Assembly: GCF_023111095.1 (NCBI RefSeq)
Contig: NZ_JALGYW010000011.1
Span: 111,286-175,285, forward strand
Direction of reading: 5' to 3'
Source: Maribellus sp. YY47
GTDB lineage: Bacteria > Bacteroidota > Bacteroidia > Bacteroidales > Prolixibacteraceae
DNA length: 64,000 bases
Shown here: positions 43,261 to 53,074 of the stretch, piece after piece
Position numbering within the stretch: position 1 is the first letter of the stretch
How the letters are laid out: each line of letters starts with the position of its first letter
The notes under the pieces: model-generated
Told to the model about the DNA's origin: nothing
Databases searched by the model: none
Seen by the model: only the letters and a program-made list of their open reading frames with translations
Made by a program: the position numbers and the translations under genes

Positions 43261-43656
43261 TTTACAAATTCCAAAAAAAAAGTTAAACCACCAAACATTG
43301 CACCAACAATTTACTCACGCACAAATAGTTACATAATATAAACTAAGATAAATCTGTCTTTTCTCAAGCAGCCATATCATCAAATTTTATTTTAAAATCA
43401 ACGTGAAAACCGCAGACAAAAGGAGAAAAAAAGGATCCGGACTCTAAATAAAAAATCCAGACACAAATACAAAATCGGCTAAAGCCTGTTTCGAGATCTT
43501 AATTCTTATGATAACAAACACATCAGTAACTTGGACTTAAGGATTAACGCATGGAAATAAAACGGAAACTTTTTTCTACAATTTTATGACTAGAGTTACA
43601 GTGATCCTATTTCCATAACGACAGGATCTAAAAATCTTTTTGAGTAGATAAAAAGT

Positions 43657-44376
43657 CTACAACACTTTTAGCAAATCAGTCAATTTGTGAATCACAACAA
43701 AAGTGTCATCGTGGCTGCGTTCTTCGTTGTCGTTATTACCATCGAGTTTTTTGGGATTGAAATAAATCCCTGAAATTCCTACGTTAAGTGCCCCCTTTAC
43801 ATCAACCTCAAAATCGTCTCCGATCATTACCGATTTTGATTTCCTGGCATTGGTTGAGGTAATCGCATATTCAAAGATTTCACGCTGAGGCTTGGGACAT
43901 TTTACTTCTTCAGAGATAAACACCCGCTCGAAAAAAGGCTCCAGTCCTGAACTCTTCAGTTTCCGATGCTGTACTTCCGAAAATCCATTTGTAATAATAA
44001 AAAGTTTGTAGTTCAAACTCTTCAGCAACGACAACACCTCCAACGCTCCCTCATGCAAAATGGTTTGTTGGGGCATCATCTCCAGGTAATGATTGTTCAT
44101 TTCCATCGCATCTACACCTACAACGCCTATATCGTCCAGTGTTTTTTGAAACCGTTGTCGTTTCAACTCGTTTTTATGGATTTCCTTTTTGCGATAAAGA
44201 CTCCACAAACCATCGTTATGCCTGGTGTAAACCTCAAAAAAAAGGTCAAAATCAATCCCCTGCTGATCTAGCTTAAATTGTAGAAAAGTCTCATGAATGG
44301 CCAGCCGGGAATTCTTATTAAAATCCCAAAGCGTATTGTCGAGATCAAAAAATATATGGGTGTATTTCTTATTCAT
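43657..44376 (-). CDS. HAD-family phosphatase, YjjG-like pyrimidine nucleotidase
   Basis: From the ATG at 44376 the protein has 239 residues; the frame is open further upstream only with a TTG start. The HAD motif I nucleophile is in FFDLDNTLWDF (Asp11 and Asp13), motif II is in LFIITNGFSEV, and the later motifs are in KCPKPQREIFEYA and VMIGDDFEVDVKGA. The ITNGFSEVQHRKLKSSG segment matches YjjG-type noncanonical pyrimidine nucleotidases. It lies 47 bases after rsmI on the same strand and probably shares its transcript. Confidence 0.8.
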   Translation of the reverse strand: MNKKYTHIFFDLDNTLWDFNKNSRLAIHETFLQFKLDQQGIDFDLFFEVYTRHNDGLWSLYRKKEIHKNELKRQRFQKTLDDIGVVGVDAMEMNNHYLEMMPQQTILHEGALEVLSLLKSLNYKLFIITNGFSEVQHRKLKSSGLEPFFERVFISEEVKCPKPQREIFEYAITSTNARKSKSVMIGDDFEVDVKGALNVGISGIYFNPKKLDGNNDNEERSHDDTFVVIHKLTDLLKVL

Positions 44377-44423
44377 ACATTTGATTAACAAGGGCTCCCT
44401 GTAAGGCAAAATGAACAAAACAA

Positions 44424-45104
44424 CTAAGCTTTCCCTTCCACAACAATAACAATTTCACCTTTAGGGGGGTGGGCAGTGTAATATTCTGCGAGTTCTTTCA
44501 CATCGCCCCTGTTAATTTCCTCGAACATTTTGCTGAGTTCGCGACAAACGCAGGCTTTGCGTTCTGCTCCAAAATACTCGCAGAATTGCCCCAATGTTTT
44601 AGCCAGTCGAAAAGGCGATTCATAAAAAAGCATGGTACGGGTTTCTTCTGCCAAAAACTTCAACCGGGTTTGGCGCCCTTTCTTTTGAGGCAGAAATCCT
44701 TCGAAGACAAATTTCTCTGTCGGCAGGCCTGAAACGGCCAGCGCCGGAATCAAAGCTGTGGGCCCTGGCAGGCATTCCACTTCAAGCCCTTTTTCCACGC
44801 AGGCTCTGACCAGCAAAAAACCAGGATCGGAAATGGCAGGCGTCCCGGCATCTGAAATCAGCGCCACCGTATTTCCCATTTCAATTTGAGCAACAATTGA
44901 GGTAAGTGTTTTATGCTCATTGAACTTATGATGCGACATCATGTGTTTCTCAATTTCGAGGTGCTTAAGCAACTTTACCGAAACACGGGTATCTTCAGCC
45001 AAAATCAAATCAGCCGTTTTTAAAACCGTAACCGCCCTCAACGTAATATCCTGCAAATTGCCGATGGGCGTCGGGACCAAAATCAATTTTCCGGACTTAT
45101 CCAT
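44424..45104 (-). CDS. rsmI: 16S rRNA (cytidine(1402)-2'-O)-methyltransferase
   Basis: From the ATG at 45104 the protein has 226 residues. The tetrapyrrole-methylase-like fold begins with LILVPTPIGNLQDITLRA, followed by ILAEDTRVS, ALISDAGTPAISDPG and the cluster PGPTALIPALAVSGLPTEKF, all classic for RsmI. The enzyme methylates C1402 of 16S rRNA at the ribose. Its start overlaps the end of the upstream acidic protein gene by eight bases, so the two are translationally coupled. Confidence 0.95.
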   Translation of the reverse strand: MDKSGKLILVPTPIGNLQDITLRAVTVLKTADLILAEDTRVSVKLLKHLEIEKHMMSHHKFNEHKTLTSIVAQIEMGNTVALISDAGTPAISDPGFLLVRACVEKGLEVECLPGPTALIPALAVSGLPTEKFVFEGFLPQKKGRQTRLKFLAEETRTMLFYESPFRLAKTLGQFCEYFGAERKACVCRELSKMFEEINRGDVKELAEYYTAHPPKGEIVIVVEGKA

Positions 45105-45915
45105 TAGCAAACCTTCGTTTTACCAGATTAACAAACTTTAGACTGGTTTCTGTTTTTTTCCATTTATAATTGAGCTGCAGATAAGCTACAGCATCCTGAA
45201 TATTCTTCATATTATCGAGACTGGTAATTGCTTCAGTAAACCGTTCCGCACTTCCGTCAAAAAGTTCGCGAATATACTGGTAGCGATCGTTGATGCCAAT
45301 AGCTGACTGAATACTACTAACCGGACTGTTCGATATTTTATATTCGAGATTATTGCTTCCCGTTCCTGCCAGATCATTTACCGATTTCTCCTTCAAAATG
45401 CGATCTCCAAGCCGTTGTCCACCGGCTACAGGTTCAACTTCTTCATCCAATTCCAGTTCGTCATTTTCGGAATTCCTGGCAGGTTCTTCGATCACTTCAA
45501 CCACATTTTCCACGACCGGCTCCGCAGCATCTTTCTGTTCAACTGTAACCTCAACTTCTGCTTCAATGTTAAACTCTGGTTTCTCCTCCTCTGATTCCGG
45601 CTGTTCTTCAGCAACTTCGGCTATCAGTTCTTCCCCTTCATCAACAAACTCCTCTTCTTCAATCTCTTCCCGACTCAAGGGAGAAGGAATTTCCTCTTCC
45701 GGTTCCTCGTTTTGTACGGTCCACTGCCCCGTTTTATTCATCGGCTCATTTTCTTTTTCACTCAAGATCTGAATGATTTGTTTCGCGCCACTGAAACGAC
45801 TCTGAATGAATTCTATCTCAAAATTATCAAAGCCACTTTTACCTTTTTCTGCAAAGATTTCTTCAATTTCTGCGATGTCCTTGTGCAAAAATTTGAGCAG
45901 TTTTTTATTTTCCAT
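45097..45915 (-). CDS. Acidic Bacteroidota protein of unknown function
   Basis: The 272-residue protein has no signal peptide. The N-terminus (1-60) is helical, then a very acidic Glu/Val/Pro-rich region (about 70-165) is likely disordered. The C-terminus (about 168-272) is well ordered with LGDRILKEKSVNDLAG, SSIQSAIGINDRYQYIRELF and an end in NLVKRRFANG. I recall this C-terminal pattern from Bacteroidota proteins near tdk, but have no function for it. It lies between rsmI (8-base overlap) and the divergent tdk gene. Confidence 0.75.
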   Translation of the reverse strand: MENKKLLKFLHKDIAEIEEIFAEKGKSGFDNFEIEFIQSRFSGAKQIIQILSEKENEPMNKTGQWTVQNEEPEEEIPSPLSREEIEEEEFVDEGEELIAEVAEEQPESEEEKPEFNIEAEVEVTVEQKDAAEPVVENVVEVIEEPARNSENDELELDEEVEPVAGGQRLGDRILKEKSVNDLAGTGSNNLEYKISNSPVSSIQSAIGINDRYQYIRELFDGSAERFTEAITSLDNMKNIQDAVAYLQLNYKWKKTETSLKFVNLVKRRFANG

Positions 45916-45939
45916 TCCCGAAGAACTAGGTTTAAATTA

Positions 45940-45955
45940 TACTTTTGTAAAAGTA
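45940..45955. promoter_or_regulatory. Palindrome with -7 element between divergent genes
   Basis: TACTTTT (45940-45946) and AAAAGTA (45949-45955) form a perfect dyad around GT. The left arm extended by one base (TACTTTTG) also matches the -7 consensus for tdk on the plus strand. The intergenic space is only 65 bases, so one operator could control both directions. Confidence 0.4.
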
Positions 45956-45980
45956 GTAAAATCTGTAAGAGTAACGTTGA

Positions 45981-46559
45981 ATGTTTATTGAAAGAGATGT
46001 AAACAACCACAAAAAAGTGGGTACTATCGAAGTGGTGGCAGGGTCAATGTTTTCAGGGAAAACAGAAGAGTTGATCCGCCGTCTGAAACGGGCAAAAATA
46101 GCCCGGCAGAAGGTTGAAATATTTAAACCTTCACTGGATATACGTTACTCCGAAACGGAAGTAGTTTCGCACGATGAAAATTCTATTCGTTCAACACCGG
46201 TCGAAAATTCGGCTAACATTCTTTTGCTATCCGGCGATGTGGATGTAATCGGCATTGACGAGGCACAGTTTTTTGACAACGGATTGGTAGATGTAGTCGT
46301 AAAACTGGCCGACATGGGAATCCGTGTTATTATTGCCGGACTCGACATGGATTTCAAAGGCAAACCTTTTGGTCCTATCCCGGGACTGATGGCAGTGGCC
46401 GATTATGTAACAAAGGTTCACGCCATTTGTGTCAGGTGCGGAAGTATTGCGCAATTCTCGCACCGGCTTTCCGAAAAGGAACAGGTGGTTTTGCTGGGCG
46501 AAAAAGATATTTACGAACCACTTTGCAGAAGTTGCTACAACAAAGCAAAAAAACAGTAA
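45981..46559 (+). CDS. tdk: Thymidine kinase
   Basis: The 192-residue type II thymidine kinase phosphorylates thymidine in pyrimidine salvage. Walker A is GSMFSGKT, the Walker B region is [10 protein letters not shown], and the substrate loop includes [13 protein letters not shown]. Four cysteines in CVRCG (about residues 150-154) and CRSC (about 183-186) form the zinc lasso. The stop codon overlaps the murF-alr start by one base (TAATG), so the genes are coupled. Confidence 0.96.
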   Translation: MFIERDVNNHKKVGTIEVVAGSMFSGKTEELIRRLKRAKIARQKVEIFKPSLDIRYSETEVVSHDENSIRSTPVENSANILLLSGDVDVIGIDEAQFFDNGLVDVVVKLADMGIRVIIAGLDMDFKGKPFGPIPGLMAVADYVTKVHAICVRCGSIAQFSHRLSEKEQVVLLGEKDIYEPLCRSCYNKAKKQ

Positions 46560-49030
46560 TGCAGGAACTTTTACTTCAGGAGATAGCCCAAGCCGTTGAT
46601 GGCGAGCTCATCATCAACACTTCCTACAAGCCAACACACATTTCAACTTTAGTCACCGACAGCCGAACCGTGCACCGCGGAGAGAACGCATTGTTTGTGG
46701 CCTTAAAAGGCCCGGTTTACAATGCACACCAGTATATTCCGGAACTCCTAAAAAAAGGAATCCGTGCTTTTCTGGTTTCTGAAAAGCCTGAACAAACTCA
46801 GGAAGCCACTTTTATCTGGGTAGAAGATACTACGCTGGCTCTTCAGAAACTGGCAGCCTATTACCGAAAAAAGTTTACCTACCCCGTGATTGGGATTACG
46901 GGAAGCAACGGGAAAACGATAATCAAAGAGTGGCTGCACGATTTGCTTTCTGAAAAATACAAGATCGCGAGAAGTCCCAAAAGCTATAACTCACAAGTGG
47001 GAGTTCCATTGTCTGTTCTCTTACTTGATGACAGTTTTAATCTGGCCATTTTTGAAGCCGGCATTTCACAACCCGGAGAAATGCAACACCTCGCACCGGT
47101 GATTGCTCCTGAAATCGGAATCCTGACCAATATTGGCGATGCCCACCAGGAGTTCTTTACTTCGCTGAAAGAAAAACTCCAGGAAAAACTTCTGCTTTTT
47201 ACCCAATCGAAAACCTTGATCTGCCGCGCTGATCAAGACTGGATTCGTAAATCAGTGGAAGAATTCTGCCAAATTAATAAGGTTAAACCTTTCTTCTGGA
47301 GTTTGGACAAGCCGCAAGATAACTTAACCTTCAGCACCAAAAAATACGCGAATGAAACCGTTGTAAGCGGATCATATAAAAACCAACACTTTGATTTTAC
47401 GATTCCCTTCACCGACGACTCTGCTATTGAAAATGCCTGCCATTGCTGTGCCACATTATTAAACTTGAAACTGGATCCATCTGATTTCAAAGAAGCCTTC
47501 TGTCAGCTGCAGCCGATTGCCATGCGTCTGGAAATCAAACAGGGAATCAACAACTGTACGGTTATCAACGACTTTTACAATTCCGATCTTAATTCATTAA
47601 CCATTGCATTATCGGTTTTAAAACAGCAGGCAGCCACTGCTCAGCAACGAAAAATTCTGATTCTCTCAGATATTCTTCAAACCGGATGGTCGCAACCGGA
47701 ACTTTATTCCAAGGTAAATAATCTGCTGGAGGAATGGGGTATTGATCAACTTATCGGTATCGGAACAGAAATTTCAAATCATAAAAACCTGTTCTCGGTA
47801 AAAACAACTGTTTTTCGCGATTACAAAGCGTTTGAAGCTGCTTTCGACCGACAGGCCTTTCAATCGTCGGTTATTCTGCTGAAAGGTGCCCGGCGTTTTC
47901 GTTTTGAACGAATCTCCGCCTTACTGCAACAAAAAGCACATCAAACGATTTTAGAAATAAGCGTTAATGCACTCATTCAAAATCTGAATATTTTCAGAAA
48001 AATGCTTCGGCCAGAAACCAAAATAATGGTGATGGTAAAAGCCTTTTCATACGGAAGCGGTGATATTGAGGTTGCCCGCGTACTTCAACACCAAAATGTA
48101 GACTACCTGGCAGTTGCTGTGGCCGACGAAGGGGTACGTCTGCGTAACGCCGGAATTTCAGTACCGATCATCGTTATGAATCCGGAGCAGGACAGTTTTC
48201 TGAACATGATTGATTTTGCCCTGGAACCCAACATCTACAGCATTGATCTCCTGCGAAATTTCACTCAAAGTGTAGCGGCAGCCGGGATGCAAAACTTTCC
48301 GGCACATTTAAAAATCGACACCGGAATGAACCGGCTGGGTTTTAAATCATCTGACGAAATCTCTGAGGCGATTGAAGTTCTGAAGGATTCAGATGCGTTA
48401 AAAATTAAATCGGTATTCTCTCACCTGGCAGGAAGCGATGAACCCGCGCTGGACGATTTTACACATGCACAGTTCGAAAAATTCGATCAGGCGTTCCGGC
48501 AAATTTCTGATGGTCTTCCCTACCGCATCGATCGTCATATTCTTAACTCGGTGGGGATTGAACGGTTTCCGGAGAAACAACATGAAATGGTTCGTCTGGG
48601 CATCGGGTTATATGGAGTATCACAAACCGGACTCCCGCTGCAACCCATTGGCACACTGAAAAGCACCATTTCGCAGGTAAAAACAGCGGGGAACAACGAA
48701 ACAGTGGGTTACAACCGAAAAGGAAAGCTAAACCAGGAAAGCAGGATCGCCATTGTTCCGATCGGTTATGCCGATGGAATGAACCGAAAACTCGGCAACC
48801 GAAATGGCAGCGCTTTCGTTAACGGATCGCGCGTCCCGGTTGTGGGCAATATTTGCATGGATATGCTGATGCTGGACGTAACTAACGTGCAGGTTGAAGT
48901 AGGCGATACGGTTGAGTTTTTTGGCCCGCACATTCACATTACCGAGCTGGCTGAAAAAATCGACACTATTCCCTATGAAATCTTAACAGGAATCTCGCAA
49001 CGCGTAAAACGGATTTACCTGCAGGAATAA
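46559..49030 (+). CDS. murF-alr: Bifunctional MurF-alanine racemase fusion
   Basis: The 823-residue fusion has an N-terminal MurF ligase (about 1-450) with the P-loop GITGSNGKT and the later cluster DFYNSDLNSL. MurF adds D-Ala-D-Ala to UDP-MurNAc-tripeptide. The C-terminal half (about 455-823) is an alanine racemase with the PLP lysine in VMVKAFSYGSGD, the helix with HLKIDTGMNRLGF and the GYADGMNRKLGNRNG region. It makes the D-alanine used by Ddl, so the two activities are linked in one chain. The fusion is typical of Bacteroidota. The start overlaps the tdk stop by one base. Confidence 0.95.
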   Translation: MQELLLQEIAQAVDGELIINTSYKPTHISTLVTDSRTVHRGENALFVALKGPVYNAHQYIPELLKKGIRAFLVSEKPEQTQEATFIWVEDTTLALQKLAAYYRKKFTYPVIGITGSNGKTIIKEWLHDLLSEKYKIARSPKSYNSQVGVPLSVLLLDDSFNLAIFEAGISQPGEMQHLAPVIAPEIGILTNIGDAHQEFFTSLKEKLQEKLLLFTQSKTLICRADQDWIRKSVEEFCQINKVKPFFWSLDKPQDNLTFSTKKYANETVVSGSYKNQHFDFTIPFTDDSAIENACHCCATLLNLKLDPSDFKEAFCQLQPIAMRLEIKQGINNCTVINDFYNSDLNSLTIALSVLKQQAATAQQRKILILSDILQTGWSQPELYSKVNNLLEEWGIDQLIGIGTEISNHKNLFSVKTTVFRDYKAFEAAFDRQAFQSSVILLKGARRFRFERISALLQQKAHQTILEISVNALIQNLNIFRKMLRPETKIMVMVKAFSYGSGDIEVARVLQHQNVDYLAVAVADEGVRLRNAGISVPIIVMNPEQDSFLNMIDFALEPNIYSIDLLRNFTQSVAAAGMQNFPAHLKIDTGMNRLGFKSSDEISEAIEVLKDSDALKIKSVFSHLAGSDEPALDDFTHAQFEKFDQAFRQISDGLPYRIDRHILNSVGIERFPEKQHEMVRLGIGLYGVSQTGLPLQPIGTLKSTISQVKTAGNNETVGYNRKGKLNQESRIAIVPIGYADGMNRKLGNRNGSAFVNGSRVPVVGNICMDMLMLDVTNVQVEVGDTVEFFGPHIHITELAEKIDTIPYEILTGISQRVKRIYLQE

Positions 49031-49033
49031 AAA

Positions 49034-49060
49034 ATGCCAACCGGCAAAACCAATTGGCAT
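49034..49060 (-). terminator. Terminator of the second Crp/Fnr gene
   Basis: ATGCCAA (49034-49040) and TTGGCAT (49054-49060) form the stem. Read on the minus strand a T tract follows (A run at 49028-49033). It lies between the convergent murF-alr and Crp/Fnr genes and might serve both. Confidence 0.7.
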
Positions 49061-49085
49061 CTTCTATAAGTATTGAAATTTGTTG

Positions 49086-49787
49086 TTAACCCAGCTTACT
49101 GATACGCTCCAGGCGATTGGCATCCAATATCTTGATTTTCCGTCCATCGATTGCGATTACCTTTTCGTTGGCAAACGTCGACAAGGTTCGAATTGCATTC
49201 GACGTGGTCATGTTCGAAAGATTGGCAATGTCTTCCCTCGAAAGGTAAGCCCTCAGCGTAAATCCATCGTGTTCATATCCGTATTTATCAGCCAGTAGAA
49301 TCAACGATTCTGCAAGTCTTCCGCGAATATGTTTCTGCGTTAAGGTAACGGTTCGGGCATTCGAAAATCCCAGTTCTTGACACAGTTTTCGAATAATCCG
49401 ATACGAAAAGTCGGGATTTTTCAGCGCACGGTTAAAAATAAACTCAGCGCTTATGTTACAGATCAGAGATTCTTCGAGTGTTACCGCCGATCCGTTATGT
49501 GTTTCTTCTCCCAAAAGAGCCCGATAACCGATCAGCCCCAGAGGTTTTGTCATGCGAATAATCTGCTCCCTTCCACCAACGCCTTCTTTAAAGATCTTTA
49601 CTTTCCCGTTTACAAGAATCATAAAGCCGGTGGGTTTATCACCCTCTTTAAATACGAACTCATTTTTCTTGTAATGAGACAAAGAAATATGGTGCTGTAA
49701 TTCTTCTTTCTCGTCTTGAGTTAAGAGATAAAAAATCGACTTTTGATTGTCGGTAATATCTCTTACTCCCATTTCTGGATTTAACAT
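49086..49787 (-). CDS. Crp/Fnr family transcriptional regulator
   Basis: The 233-residue protein has a cyclic-nucleotide-binding-like domain (about 22-140: NEFVFKEGDKPTGFMILVNG) and a C-terminal winged helix (about 155-230) with LTQKHIRGRLAESLILLAD and the recognition helix region REDIANLSNMTTSNAIRTLS. There is no N-terminal four-cysteine cluster for an Fnr-type iron-sulfur site, and the cAMP contacts are not evident. It differs from the first Crp/Fnr protein (5338-5967), with little similarity outside the folds. Target genes are unknown. Confidence 0.88.
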   Translation of the reverse strand: MLNPEMGVRDITDNQKSIFYLLTQDEKEELQHHISLSHYKKNEFVFKEGDKPTGFMILVNGKVKIFKEGVGGREQIIRMTKPLGLIGYRALLGEETHNGSAVTLEESLICNISAEFIFNRALKNPDFSYRIIRKLCQELGFSNARTVTLTQKHIRGRLAESLILLADKYGYEHDGFTLRAYLSREDIANLSNMTTSNAIRTLSTFANEKVIAIDGRKIKILDANRLERISKLG

Positions 49788-50169
49788 ATAACCGCCTGTA
49801 TGTTTTATAGCATCAAAGCTATAAAAAATTGTGAGATTTAAATATGCGTTATCGTTTATTTTATATGCATTCCAAATTGTACAGCAACGAACTTTGCTAA
49901 CTGATTTATGTCAAATGAACTGCCACTCAAACTGTTCAACAGACAACAATTTTCATTGCTCGAATGATAAAAACACAATCATCCACCTCCAATATTCATT
50001 ACCCTGATCATTTATTAAACCTTTGCCTGAATAAACCGGTACTTACAGAGTTATTGACACCTATAAAAGGGCTCAATTCTGCTAAGAATTTCGCAAAAAA
50101 AATGAAACATAAAGTGCACGATGGCCCTTTTGATTATGCTAATTTGCGCCAAATAAACTTCTATCCAAT

Positions 50170-51393
50170 ATGCAATATACAAATGACTACCATGCATTGA
50201 AACTGCTTTTTGAATCAAAAGCACCGGATAAAACTTATGATAGCATTGAACTAAACGAGGCGCATTTCACTTCCCGTTCTTCTCAGATTTTACCGGGAAC
50301 CGAGAACTATCACTGCGACTTTCATGATCAAAAACTGAGCAGCCATTTTTCGTTTTATACCGAAATCGGAACATTGGATAACCATGTGCACATCAAGGAT
50401 ATATTTGTGGAAGAAAACCAACAATTCAACTACCAGATCCTTGCGCCAAAGGGAAGTAAAAAAGCCAAAAAAGTAACCTTCCTTTTTCATGGTTTTAACG
50501 AAAAGAAATGGGACAAATACCTTCCCTGGGCAAAAGCCATTTATGAAGGAACAGGAAGTACCGTTGTGCTTTTCCCGATTGCATTTCATATGCAGCGTGC
50601 GCCGCTTTACTGGAGCAGCAAAAAGGAAATGTACCGGCTGAGTGAATTGCGGAAAGAAAGATTTCCGAATATTGTAAATTCTACGCTGTCGAATGTAGCC
50701 ATAAGTATGCGATTGCACTCTATGCCGCAACGTTTTATATGGTCGGGCCTGCAAACCTATTACGATGTTATTCAACTGATTGAAGATTGCAAGAATGGCA
50801 ATCACCCTTATATTGACAAAGATTTTGAGTTTAACATTTTTGCCTACTCCATCGGAGGCTTTCTGGCGCAGATCCTAAAACTGACCAACCACAAAAACTA
50901 TTTCGACCATTCTAAAGTGGGGCTGTTTTGCAGTGGAGCCGCTTTTAACCGAATCTCACCGGTTTCGCGGTTTATCCTCGACAGCGAAGCAAACGTTGCC
51001 TTGTATTCATTCCTGGTCGAGCACTTTGATAAAATCGTCCAAAAAGATGAACTTCTTCACCACTACATAAAAGAAAATCACTCTGAAGGAACGGTATTTT
51101 ATTCGATGCTCGACTTTCAGAGAATGCGGGACTTCAGAGAGGCTTTGTTGAAAAAATATGAAGATCAATTCTTCGCCATATCACTCAAAAAAGACGATGT
51201 AATTCCTCCATTTGAAATTATAAATACGATGAACGGTGCCTTTCGCGACATCAACATTCGAGTTGAGAACATGGACTTTGAGCACCAATACACGCACGAG
51301 AATCCGTTCCCGTCGAATCGAAAAGAAACGAAAATAGTTGACAAAAACTTCAATCTTGTTTTTGATAAAGTTTGCCGTTTTTTTAACGAATAA
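50170..51393 (+). CDS. DUF6051-like alpha/beta hydrolase-type protein
   Basis: The 407-residue protein has no clear signal peptide. The part from about 95 onward looks like an alpha/beta hydrolase: a strand followed by an oxyanion-hole segment FLFHGFNEKKWDKY, then a nucleophile-elbow-like segment IFAYSIGGFLAQI (Ser about 226). The later acid and His are not clear; candidates are in LKKDDVIPPFE and FEHQYTHENP. I recognise the family from Bacteroidota as DUF6051-like but not its function. The gene appears to be single and faces the convergent nadE gene. Confidence 0.7.
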   Translation: MQYTNDYHALKLLFESKAPDKTYDSIELNEAHFTSRSSQILPGTENYHCDFHDQKLSSHFSFYTEIGTLDNHVHIKDIFVEENQQFNYQILAPKGSKKAKKVTFLFHGFNEKKWDKYLPWAKAIYEGTGSTVVLFPIAFHMQRAPLYWSSKKEMYRLSELRKERFPNIVNSTLSNVAISMRLHSMPQRFIWSGLQTYYDVIQLIEDCKNGNHPYIDKDFEFNIFAYSIGGFLAQILKLTNHKNYFDHSKVGLFCSGAAFNRISPVSRFILDSEANVALYSFLVEHFDKIVQKDELLHHYIKENHSEGTVFYSMLDFQRMRDFREALLKKYEDQFFAISLKKDDVIPPFEIINTMNGAFRDINIRVENMDFEHQYTHENPFPSNRKETKIVDKNFNLVFDKVCRFFNE

Positions 51394-51430
51394 TATAATC
51401 CGTAAGCATTCTTAAGAAATGCTGCAACGA

Positions 51431-53074
51431 TCAGTAACGTGCCACTAATGGCATTTTACGTCCAAAACCAAAGGCTTTCGAACTGATCCGCAAAATGGGT
51501 GCAGCCTGAAAACGTTTGTATTCGTTCATATTTACCATGCGGATTACCCTGCGAACAACGGCTTCATCAAATCCCAGCGCAGTGATCTCCAAAGGCGATT
51601 TATTCAATTCGATATAGTTGAAAAGCATCCTGTCCAGATCTTCATAGTCGGGCAACGAATCCGAATCTTTCTGATCGGGGCGCAATTCTGCCGACGGTGG
51701 TTTTACGATTGTATTTTCCGGAATTATTTCGCGGTCTTTATTCATAAAGCGCGAAAGTTTGTACACATCAAGTTTGTACACATCACCAAGCACGGCCAAC
51801 CCGCCGTTCATATCGCCGTATAACGTGCCATAACCAACCGCACATTCGCTTTTGTTGGTGGTATTTAAAAGGATGTTGCCAAATTTATTTGAAATGGCCA
51901 TCATATAAACTCCGCGTGCCCTTGCCTGAATATTTTCTTCGGTAACATCGGGTGAACGGCCTTCGAACAGTGGTGTCAGTTCTTTTTCAAAAGCATCCAC
52001 AGCCGTCTGAATATTTACAATATCGTATCGAATTCCAAGGTTCTCGGCCAAAATACGCGCATCTTCCACACTGTGATCCGAAGAGTATTTTGAGGGGAGC
52101 AGCAACACGCGTACGTTTTCCGCCCCCAACGCACGAACTGCCAAAACCAGAGTAACTGCGGAATCAATTCCGCCCGACAAACCGAGCGTGGCCTGTTTAA
52201 ATTCCATTTTCCGGAAATAATCCCTAATCCCTAACACCAAGGCATCATGAATTTTCTCAATATAACCGGTCTCGCCTTGCACATTTTTTTCACCTCTGTT
52301 TCCGGTATCGATCAGCATAAAATCTTCTTCGAAATATTTCAGCTCTTTTACAATTTCACCGGCTTCATCGATAAAAACCGAACCTCCATCAAAAATCAGT
52401 TCCGTTTGCGCCCCCACCTGATTGCAATACAAAATCGGCATCTTATAATCGCGGGCCTTTGAAATCAATACATTTTTTCGCCAGCCTTCCTGGTTGTACG
52501 AGAACGGCGAAGCAGAAAGATTCACTACAAAATCGGGGTTAAAGCGGGAAAGCTCGTGCATGGGAGAAACATTGTAAAGTTTGTCTTTCCCAAATTCGTT
52601 GGCAGTGGGTTGCTCGTCCCACAAATCTTCGCAAATGGTAATCGCAATTTTTTCACCTTTATAGTGCACCACATCAAAGGTGCTGTTTGGCTCGAAATGG
52701 CGATACTCGTCAAAAATATCATAAGTGGGCAACAAGGTTTTATTGTGCACACTCTGAATCTTTCCTTCAGCAAGAAAAAACGCCGAATTGTATAAATTTT
52801 TCCCCCGGTCGTGGATGTTTATTCGCGGCGCTCCCACCACTGCTGCAATATCGGTGCAATAACGTGCAATTTCATTCACAGCAAGTTCTGCCTTGTGGAT
52901 AAACTCCTTTTTTTCCAGAAGGTCGTGTGGGTAATAACCGGTAACCGAAAGCTCGGAAAACACAACCAGATCGGCGCCCGATGTTTTAGCCTTATTGATG
53001 GCTTCCACTATTTTCTGTGAGTTTCCCTCAAAATCACCGATCGTATAATTTAACTGGGCAAGTGCGACTTTCAT
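51431..53074 (-). CDS. nadE: Glutamine-hydrolysing NAD(+) synthase
   Basis: The 547-residue protein has an N-terminal carbon-nitrogen hydrolase domain (1-270) with the catalytic Glu, Lys and Cys (VVFSELSVTGYYPHDL, NKTLLPTYDIFDEYRHF, ITICEDLWDE). It releases ammonia from glutamine. The C-terminal NAD synthase domain (about 285-547) has the ATP pyrophosphatase loop LGLSGGIDSAVTL. The enzyme amidates nicotinic acid adenine dinucleotide to NAD. It is divergent from the gldB-like gene with 139 bases between the starts. Confidence 0.95.
   Translation of the reverse strand: MKVALAQLNYTIGDFEGNSQKIVEAINKAKTSGADLVVFSELSVTGYYPHDLLEKKEFIHKAELAVNEIARYCTDIAAVVGAPRINIHDRGKNLYNSAFFLAEGKIQSVHNKTLLPTYDIFDEYRHFEPNSTFDVVHYKGEKIAITICEDLWDEQPTANEFGKDKLYNVSPMHELSRFNPDFVVNLSASPFSYNQEGWRKNVLISKARDYKMPILYCNQVGAQTELIFDGGSVFIDEAGEIVKELKYFEEDFMLIDTGNRGEKNVQGETGYIEKIHDALVLGIRDYFRKMEFKQATLGLSGGIDSAVTLVLAVRALGAENVRVLLLPSKYSSDHSVEDARILAENLGIRYDIVNIQTAVDAFEKELTPLFEGRSPDVTEENIQARARGVYMMAISNKFGNILLNTTNKSECAVGYGTLYGDMNGGLAVLGDVYKLDVYKLSRFMNKDREIIPENTIVKPPSAELRPDQKDSDSLPDYEDLDRMLFNYIELNKSPLEITALGFDEAVVRRVIRMVNMNEYKRFQAAPILRISSKAFGFGRKMPLVARY

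Larger units (their letters stand above)
42835..43275 (-). repeat. susC leader, copy 2 of a duplicated leader
   Basis: The two ends match the leader at 36519-36960 as described for copy 1. The spacer (about 42866-42971) does not. This points to a duplicated regulatory region in which the hairpin and the start region have been kept. Upstream of it, 43276-43656 holds A/T-rich sequence with no gene that I can support. Confidence 0.65.

Noticed and set aside
49964..50200. Small open frame of 78 codons upstream of and overlapping the DUF6051-like gene
   Set aside because: It shows no family features, no good start context, and overlaps the start of a much better gene.
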